In this document: in pieces, positions 30,270 through 36,198 of the stretch
Numbering within the stretch: the stretch's first letter is position 1
Layout of the letters: every line of letters starts with the position of its first letter
Origin: Mycogone perniciosa
Lineage: Eukaryota; Ascomycota; Sordariomycetes; Hypocreales; Hypocreaceae
NCBI GenBank assembly: GCA_025331125.1
Contig: JAOALB010000271.1
Span: 1-36,198, forward strand
DNA length: 36,198 nucleotides
Reading direction: 5' to 3'
Notes under the pieces: generated by a model
What the model saw: only the letters and a program-made list of their open reading frames with translations
What the model was told of the DNA's origin: nothing
Database searches by the model: none
Made by a program: the position numbers and the translations under genes

Positions 30270-30750
30270 ATGCCAAATCCAGAACTGTTCACCAATCTCG
30301 GGCTATATTTCGACCCTGATGCGCACGTTCTAATCTGCTTCCGGAATGAATGCCAATATGCCATTTCTGCCGGTGGATCCCGCGTGACAGCGCATCTCCG
30401 TGACAAGCACCATATCCTTAAGGAGGCGCGAAAGGGCTTAACACAGGTTCTTAAATCCCTCCATTCTCCAGGTATCCGCAAGCCCGACGATGTGCCGCCT
30501 CGCGAGGATGGATCCCCAGAGCATGAACTGCTACGTGTCTATGATGGGTTTGCTTGCAGTCGGTGCACCTTCCACACTATCAGTTTGCAATCGATGACAC
30601 GCCGCTTTTCAGACCCTTCTATGCGTGAGCAGTGTTCCTATTAGGGTACCGTTCGGCGCCGCACTTTTCAACTACGTATACCTTCAGACATGGACGATTG
30701 GCTCAGATCGGAAATACTGGATCATTAAGCGCAACGGCAGCAACTTGGGA
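30270..30750 (+). pseudogene. OrsD-like C2H2 protein, N-terminal fragment with frameshift
   Basis: From the ATG at 30270: LGLYFDPDAHVLICFRNECQ, YAISAGGSRVTAHLRDKHHI, then DDVPPREDGSPEHELLRVYD, FACSRCTFHTISLQSMTRRF. This is the paired Cys-His layout of the OrsD-type domain (DUF3505). The frame stops at 30644 (EQCSY). A shift near 30632 restores VPFGAALFNYVYLQTWTIGS and DRKYWIIKRNGS, which fits the family continuation. Homology ends at 30750 where repeat R2 begins. The second finger keeps C-x-x-C. Founding members lie in an orsellinic-acid cluster, but no polyketide synthase is present here, so that link does not apply. Confidence 0.75.
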
Positions 30751-30822
30751 ACAGCAAGAGTGTCGAGTTCAATCGCTTTATAGTCATCTATGTGCCTTCA
30801 TACTGTTGATCCGTTATTGATA
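30751..30822 (-). repeat. Dispersed repeat R2, copy c (truncated)
   Basis: ACAGCAAGAGTGTCGAGTTC then CATACTGTTGATCCGTTATT, matching the reverse complement of the other R2 copies with more changes. It truncates the OrsD-like gene. Confidence 0.7.
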
Positions 30823-30941
30823 TAACCTGACGTGTTTTCGACATAACGTGACCTAACACAAGAGCCTAACATCTGAGGAGTACGGTAGAATGCAATCTGG
30901 CCCGGACACATCCTAATCGCGTATTATCAAATTATACAGCA

Positions 30942-31174
30942 TGTAATCAGTCTGAACATATCACGAAAAATACGGCATTTCTGGGCACCTGAAAACTCAC
31001 TCAATTCGCTGATGATCCTGCTCCCTAATCGATTTCCTACCCAGCCTTTTTATAGTTGAGGAAGGGTTATGCAAGCCCTATTCATATTACATCAGCCCGA
31101 CTGGTGAGGCTGACCTCCTTGCATGTTTTAATTCCAGGTCAATATTCCAACACGAAGACCAATGTTATCCGACA
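30942..31174. repeat. Dispersed repeat R1, copy d
   Basis: Starts TGTAATCAGTCTGAACATAT, ends AATGTTATCCGACA, giving TG..CA ends. About 233 bp. The interior is more diverged than copies a and b. Flanking 5-bp words do not match, so no target duplication is evident. Confidence 0.75.
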
Positions 31175-31853
31175 CGTATTGAGCACGAGGCCAAGTCGCA
31201 TCGGGAAGAGGGGAGCGGCACACGGAGCTGCAGGGGCGGTCAACTAACTGACATCAGAACAGGAGACCCGAGGAACAGCGCGGACGATATAAGCACAGGT
31301 TCAAGGAGTGCCAGTACATCAGGCTGGGCGAATTCAGAGTAGTGGCGACAGCCCATGTTTGCGAGGTATAAATGCTAAAAATAATGGTGCAAGAAGGCCG
31401 AGGCGGAATGGGAGAATTGCGAGGCCAGGGAAGGTAGTGATGGAAGAGTCTGCGGTTGATACAAGAGAGCAGGTCAGCGATGAAGCGGAGGTCGGGCAGG
31501 CAAGAGGTCTCTATTGTGAAGATATGACAAACGGATTCCCCATATAGGATCTGGTTATGCGGAAAGTTTGCAGTTGAATCATCAACAAGTCGGTATTGCT
31601 AGGGGAAATATCCATTGAGAAATGTTACCTTGAATGGCATTATGTAGGTTCTCGTGTTAGATTTCAACATAAATCCAGCAAATTATATTATTCTGCTGAG
31701 ATTGCAATAGTGAAATGCCCTAGAATTTAAGAGAGGATCTATTCGTGGTTACGCTTAAGTATAGAAAGCCAGGGGAAGTATACGGCCGTTTTGGTCATTA
31801 CACAATAAGAGTTAATCCTACATAGAGATAGAAATATGATGTTTTGAAGTCAC
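31175..31853. other. Intergenic; GC-rich block then AT-rich DNA
   Basis: 31180-31530 is purine- and GC-rich, and ends with GAAGATATGACAAACGGATT, similar to the start of the LINE insertion at about 24945 (GAGATATGACAAACTTGAG). It may be LINE 3' UTR. No open family-like frame. 31550-31853 is AT-rich 3' flank of the BTB gene. Confidence 0.4.
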
Positions 31854-32951
31854 CTAGGTGTGAGATAAACGACATGTGCCAACTCTATAGGATTCGCCTT
31901 CCGTTTTAAAGCAATCGAGACAGTTGAAAGACGATTGTCGGCTCTTTGTAAGCTGGACCTCCTCTCTTAATCTCCTGGACAGGTTGACAACCTGTTCCGC
32001 TTGGCACCGACAGTAACCCTTTGAAGGACAAGGGTGCAAAGTCGAAGGAATGTTTGGCAGATCCGACGCCTTTTCTAGGAGATCGTAAAATCTATGATCT
32101 CTGAAGTCAAGATCGTATGGAAGGAGGCTCGCCTTCTGAAGAATGTCGAGATAGGAACACACGGCTTTGGCACCTCGGTAGCAACCCGAGGTTAATGTAT
32201 GCGAGCTCTGGGTCATAGGGTCCATCAAGGCTTGATGAAACGCTTTGCAATGTTGAAATCTCTTTCTGTCCAAATTTCCTAGCTTAAGTCAGTTGGAAAC
32301 TCGCACTAGAGGTGGAATAACGACAATACCGAGAGCGTTTTGTTGCAGAAGGGGGTGACCCTTCAACTTGTTCACTTGGGCAAGCGGCCCTGAAAATGGG
32401 CCCTTGTGGTAAAGGAAAAGACTCCACGATGCTTCCGAGAATTCATATGGAAGATCTGAAACGTACGCAAAAACAAGGAGTCGACAAAGATCATCGATGC
32501 AAGCAGCCTTCTTATCAGAGTCCAGAAACCAGTTCCTCATCCAGATAGTACCACAATGCTTTATAGCACCAGCACACTGATACTTGTCACAAATAAATGC
32601 TAATTTCTCCAGAAAGGCTGTGGTAGGTTTTTCGGGGAGGTTGTTGGTATCAAAAGGGATGATTTTGCAAAGAATGGTCATAGTCTCTGCATCATCTTCC
32701 GGGAGATCTAGGAGATAAGGCATAGAAGACGCTTTATGCTCCTCTAAATTGATGCTCTCTTTGAAGCTGCCACGCAGCATAGCCTTGAAGACGGGTAAGA
32801 TCAGACACAAGACCTTGGAGGACACAGTTAGCTCTTGTTCATTTGGTTCATTGCATCCCGGCTTTTTGTTAATCCCGTTTTCAGTTAACTGTACTTGGTG
32901 AAGCCTCAAGACAATATCGCTGTCAATGTCGATATCAAGCCTGGATGCCAT
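31854..32951 (-). CDS. BTB/POZ domain protein, two exons
   Basis: Exons (minus strand) 32951-32330 and 32278-31854, 348 residues. Residues about 7-150 form a BTB/POZ-type domain: DIDSDIVLRLHQV, VSSKVLCLILPVFKAMLRGS, LDLPEDDAETMTILCKIIPF, LAFICDKYQCAGAIKHCGTI. These domains dimerise and can bind Cullin-3 or chromatin partners; in many fungal members the partner is unknown. The 51-nt intron (GTATTG, ACTGACTT, GCTAG) joins NALG to NLDRKRFQHC in frame; unspliced, the frame would stop at 32289. The C-terminus carries Cys-rich pairs (CPSKGYCRC, CLDC) that could bind a metal. The start is the first ATG of the open frame. Appears intact. Confidence 0.85.
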
Positions 32952-33935
32952 AACAAAGTAATATGCCTGCGGCTATCTTGAGCATTCGGTACCAGGTGGG
33001 TGATAGAGCTTGCGCACGGATGTAAAAACTCATTCCTAATGCGGGGAAGTTCCCCGTTATTATGCTTTGTACGGAGTAGTTACACAGCCTCTCACTAATT
33101 GTATAATTGAGAAAATCCTAGCCTGAGAAGGTTTGCCGCAGCCATGAAAGAACGTCATGCGTCGTCATCGCTGTCCAATATGTCTGCCAAATATACGCGG
33201 GGTTGGGCAAACCCAATTCTGGGTTTTTTTTCGGTTTACTAATCCGCAAAATATCGAACTTTATTTGAGGGCAAGACTACGATGTTGGCTGGTGTCAAGG
33301 TTGGGATAGGGATTACTGAAGAGATCTGGAAAGGCAGTTTGGGAGTTAGTCATAGTATAAGGGTGTGATAACTTCCAATCTTCTGCCTTTTGTGAGGGGA
33401 GGAATAACGATGCTCATAACGTATGAGTCGTCCAGAACACAAATTTATGTTCAAAGTTTACACAATTTCCACGATTCTCCCATAACCGTTGCGAGGAATT
33501 TTGGTGTCACTGTCTACAATAACGATTCATCTTCCAATGTTCACTTAGTGTCTCCTTAACGAGAAAAGTCTGCTTGATGAAGTCTTTCTACTGCTTTGGT
33601 TATCTGTTCGCTAAGTTTTATATCACTGTTAGATGCCATTTTTCTCCAAAACACGTTCCCCGATTGTTTGGATAACGCGAAGAATAGAGTTCACTGTCAC
33701 AAGTGATCTTCTCTATTGCTGGAGCTTTGACATTGTGCTTTTAGTCATTTTACGCATGCGTCCCGGGACATGGACCAGGGTCGCTTCCTAAGGCAAATTT
33801 ATCGTTGTTCACGACGGCGTACTCTGTACTGATTGCTCTGACGGTGGCATCAGCAGCCTCTTAATATAGACGAAACAGATTCATAGATGACCTGTTGTAA
33901 GCTGTCTTATACGGCTGTAATTTTATTCTAATATA
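32952..33935. other. Intergenic between BTB and C2H2 genes
   Basis: The two genes are on the same strand. The first 200 bases are the likely BTB promoter (minus strand). No repeat shared with the rest of the window and no coding signal. Confidence 0.5.
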
Positions 33936-35090
33936 TCAACAGAGTAGCTTTACAGAAAGACCCTTAGAATCAAGTTTCTTCTCTAGATACTGAACCGCCG
34001 CCTTCAAGCCAGACACTCCACCTTCACAAGCTCCGCTTTCAAGATGCTGGGCGAGTCCGCTCAGTGTTGAGAAATGCTTCTCTTTGCGCCTCTCAGCCCG
34101 TTGAATATCAAAGCTTAGCAAATTTAAGGGACAGTGAAAGATTTTCATCGCGTGAGCGGGAGAGTTCATGTGGTCCTTGAGGCCTTGAGAAGTGGCAAAT
34201 GCTCGGTGTTGTGGTGGGCAGAGGGGGCAACACAACGATCTGGCTTCGTCTAGAATATCTGGATAGTTGGCGAGAGCTGTATTTAGCAAGGAGAGTAAAC
34301 AAATTTGACTGCTTGAAGGTGTCAATGGGACACCACCCGTCTCTGTGCTTGGTGTCCACATCTCGGGAGTTGTCAGTCCGCTGACCGGACTAGAGTCTGG
34401 CAGCATCTGAAAGATGCTGTTTGTATCGGTGATGACACGATCGGCGTCATTGGCAATAATCATATGATTCAATCGCTCTCGATCAATACCAGAGGAACAC
34501 TTTCCACTTTCGAGATGATGGATCATGGCGGAAGGACATGAGAAGCTAGCAGTGCAGCCATTCGAACCGGCATGGCATCGAATCTTGCTGATAGGACGAT
34601 GAGCCGCCGATCCTCTATGTTGTTGCAAAGCCTTCGCATTCTTGAATTCTCGATCGCATTCCTTGCAGTATGGGAGTTCCTGCTGTTTGATGACTGGCCG
34701 ATGGATTTTGTTCGCCAAGTGTTGGTCCAAGGCTTTCGAGTTCACGAAGTTTTGATCACAATCGCAGCAGCGGAACTCAACAACAGGATGCGAGGATGCA
34801 AAATGATTCTTCAACGCCGCTTCGCTGTTGAAAGACTCACGAGAGTCGCGGCAAGACCAATGTTTCACGGCCTGTTGATGTTGAGCCAGGCTAATCTCAG
34901 ATGCGAAATGCCTGCTGCATTGCCCACAATTATACAGCGAGTGCACTCTTCGTTTATGTTGATTGAGACGATAAGACGTTCTGCAACACCCTCCACAAAG
35001 CTCGCATAGAAACTTGCCAGCTCCGTCTCGTCTATGCTGCGCAACAGCAGTGCTGTTTTTGAAGTTACGACCGCAGCTGCAGCCTGGCAT
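33936..35090 (-). CDS. Multi-C2H2 zinc-finger protein
   Basis: A single 384-codon frame, ATG at 35090. Zinc fingers in order (residues): a partial one at 4-19; C29-C32-H45-H50; C55-C58-H71-H77; C80-S83-H96-H101, where the second Cys is replaced by Ser; C108-C111-H124-H130; C142-C145-H158-H164; and a C2HC-like one near 172-198. A linker rich in Ser/Thr/Pro follows (SSPVSGLTTPEMWTPSTETG), then a second block (residues about 285-360) with CPLCPPQHRAFATSQGLKDH and STLSGLAQHLESGAC. The layout, with KALQQH and LSGLAQHLES wording, matches a common Eurotiales family of uncharacterised nucleic-acid-binding proteins. Probably nuclear. Intact, no intron needed. Confidence 0.85.
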   Translation of the reverse strand: MPGCSCGRNFKNSTAVAQHRRDGAGKFLCELCGGCCRTSYRLNQHKRRVHSLYNCGQCSRHFASEISLAQHQQAVKHWSCRDSRESFNSEAALKNHFASSHPVVEFRCCDCDQNFVNSKALDQHLANKIHRPVIKQQELPYCKECDREFKNAKALQQHRGSAAHRPISKIRCHAGSNGCTASFSCPSAMIHHLESGKCSSGIDRERLNHMIIANDADRVITDTNSIFQMLPDSSPVSGLTTPEMWTPSTETGGVPLTPSSSQICLLSLLNTALANYPDILDEARSLCCPLCPPQHRAFATSQGLKDHMNSPAHAMKIFHCPLNLLSFDIQRAERRKEKHFSTLSGLAQHLESGACEGGVSGLKAAVQYLEKKLDSKGLSVKLLC

Positions 35091-35974
35091 ATTGACAGGT
35101 GGTTGATATTGGGAACTATCGTTTTTTCAATAATCTGCGAAAGGAAAATCAAGTGGAATAAGTGTAGAAAGGTTCTAAGCTTTGAATGCGGGGAAGGCTG
35201 GGTTTTGTAATGTAGGCTGACATAGTCTTTTTAGACTTGGGTTAGAATTCAGTTACGTACATATGCTCCGCGACGAGTATGTATGTATGTATGTCGATAA
35301 TCGAAACAAGAGCTTATTTCACAGCTTTCTTTCGACCTCCGTTCCACCCCTCATTCGATCGATCAGGCCAACAGCCATCCAAGGCTTTCGAGGAAGATGT
35401 CAACAACAATTGGACACTGATTTCGGCTGCTAACACACAACTTGTTACGACCCAAGTCATACCTGCCACCTAGCGGGCCACACCCCACACTCCGTCACAA
35501 AGGGACATATTGGAACAATGGTCGGAACGGCCGTGAATGAGCATGTTTCACTTGTTTTCACTCAGTCCTGAGTGAGAAGCTTTTAACACAAAAATCTTAC
35601 TTGATCGACGGTCAGAACCTACGAGCTATCACCAACATGATACTCGTCTGCTCAAGCTATGTATGATCTAGTTTCCTACCAACATAAGCATTTGACCTAC
35701 GGTTCATCTCTTGGAAATCCTACTGAACGTGAAACTAAGCCCTGAGTAAGAGGTTAACCTCTTAGTTGATTATGTACCGAAAGCCCAAATCAAGAAGTAG
35801 TGTCAGAATTGGCTTCGGTTGCACTTGACTCATCGAACAAGCAGCAGTATCTACACAATGGCACGCAGGATTGCTGCCGTTGAACATATCCGGCTAAAAA
35901 TATAGGAGAACGACTAAACACAGAAGCATGGCCATAAAGAGAAGAGAGGCATCATTCCTGTCGCGTAACGCGAT
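35091..35974. other. Upstream region of the C2H2 gene and right-hand repeats
   Basis: Begins with the likely promoter of the C2H2 gene. Contains a (GTAT)4.5 microsatellite at 35277-35294, an imperfect palindrome TCACTCAG-TC-CTGAGTGA near 35558-35575, and the perfect palindrome listed separately. CTGAGT words recur near both palindromes. No gene. Confidence 0.5.
35747..35764. repeat. Perfect 18-bp palindrome
   Basis: TAAGAGGTTAACCTCTTA is identical to its reverse complement with no spacer. No gene on either side within 600 bases; role unknown. Confidence 0.9.
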
Positions 35975-36000
35975 TACATAGTCAGTCTGAACATATTACA
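35975..36000. repeat. Dispersed repeat R1, copy e, interrupted
   Basis: ACATAGTCAGTCTGAACATA matches the R1 start, and stops at 36000 where the MITE-like element begins. Confidence 0.7.
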
Positions 36001-36198
36001 TACAGTAGTGTGCGAAATGAGAGTCCGCAATTTGCATATTGAGAAACTCTCTGAGCATGGACCAGGCTGCTGCCTGCTGTAGCCAGCACTACATAACAAC
36101 GCATATCAGGTTATTCATTAATATTAACCTAACGAAGGCCACTTATGGCTTTTTAATGTTCTATGTTACATAAGATTTCGATCTTTCTCATTCTTAAA
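36001..36198 (-). mobile_element. MITE-like element M1, cut by window end
   Basis: Starts TACAGTAGTGTGCGAAATGA, with GAAACTCTCTGAGCATGGAC and the interior GCCACTTATGGCTTTTTAAT, in the same orientation as the complete copy at 9833. The remainder lies outside the window. Confidence 0.75.

Noticed and set aside
34572..35009. Plus-strand 145-codon frame
   Set aside because: Antisense of the C2H2 zinc-finger coding region.
26501..35090. F-box, BTB and C2H2 genes as a ubiquitin-linked cluster
   Set aside because: They are 4-8 kb apart on mixed strands with transposon debris between, and each belongs to a large dispersed fungal family; co-location alone is not evidence of joint function.
1..36198. 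tRNA genes, rRNA, CRISPR arrays, telomeric repeats
   Set aside because: No clover-leaf B-box context (GGTTCGAATCC type), no spaced direct repeats of CRISPR type, no TTAGGG arrays were found by eye.

Overview
This is a gene-poor, repeat-rich window from a filamentous ascomycete. Evidence for a fungus: introns of 36-117 nt with GT..AG borders and CTAAC-type branch sites, and recognisable Pezizomycotina families (LaeA-like methyltransferase, FunK1-type kinase N-terminus, fungal PD-(D/E)XK nuclease-like protein, OrsD-like C2H2 protein, Tad-type LINEs). The mix of expanded families and dead transposons suggests an accessory or subtelomeric region of a Eurotiales-like species (Aspergillus/Penicillium relatives); the exact taxon is inference. 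I saw no tRNA, rRNA, CRISPR or bacterial-type operon.

Layout. 0-1.1 kb: an uninterrupted 379-codon minus-strand coding region running off the left edge (coiled coil plus an E-Y-K nuclease-like motif). 1.1-4.4 kb: no supportable gene. 4.4-7.2 kb, minus strand: a five-exon unrecognised gene, then the 3' half of a LaeA-like methyltransferase joined to an unrelated reading frame. 7.3-10.3 kb: a dispersed repeat abutting a small fungal protein gene with a frameshift, a short LINE insertion with an 11-bp target duplication, a degenerate gene and a complete MITE-like element. 10.8-12.2 kb: an apparently intact PD-(D/E)XK nuclease-like gene with a probable 36-nt in-frame intron. 13-16.3 kb: LINE fragments and another MITE copy. 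17.1-18 kb: a three-exon, seven-helix membrane protein. 19.8-25.6 kb: a graveyard with a three-repeat Myb/SANT pseudogene, an unrecognised pseudogene, transposase relics, a FunK1 N-terminus cut at a transposon junction, tandem repeats and nested MITE/LINE insertions. 26.5-27.8 kb: a two-exon F-box gene. 28-31.2 kb: a hAT transposase end, hAT-like hairpin repeats, a reverse-transcriptase relic with a YLDD motif and a truncated OrsD-like gene. 31.8-35.1 kb: a two-exon BTB/POZ gene and a multi-C2H2 zinc-finger gene, both intact. 35.1-36.2 kb: repeats, including a MITE that begins within a copy of the dispersed repeat.

The intact genes (PD-(D/E)XK, seven-helix membrane protein, F-box, BTB, C2H2) do not form an obvious pathway. 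They are lone members of families that expand in fungal accessory regions, separated by transposon debris. No coherent new system is evident. The most unusual points are the chimeric methyltransferase, the very short in-frame intron, the datable nested insertions, and the retroelement relic with a YLDD active site. All exon structures are predictions from splice signals and frame agreement; none was checked against transcripts or databases.
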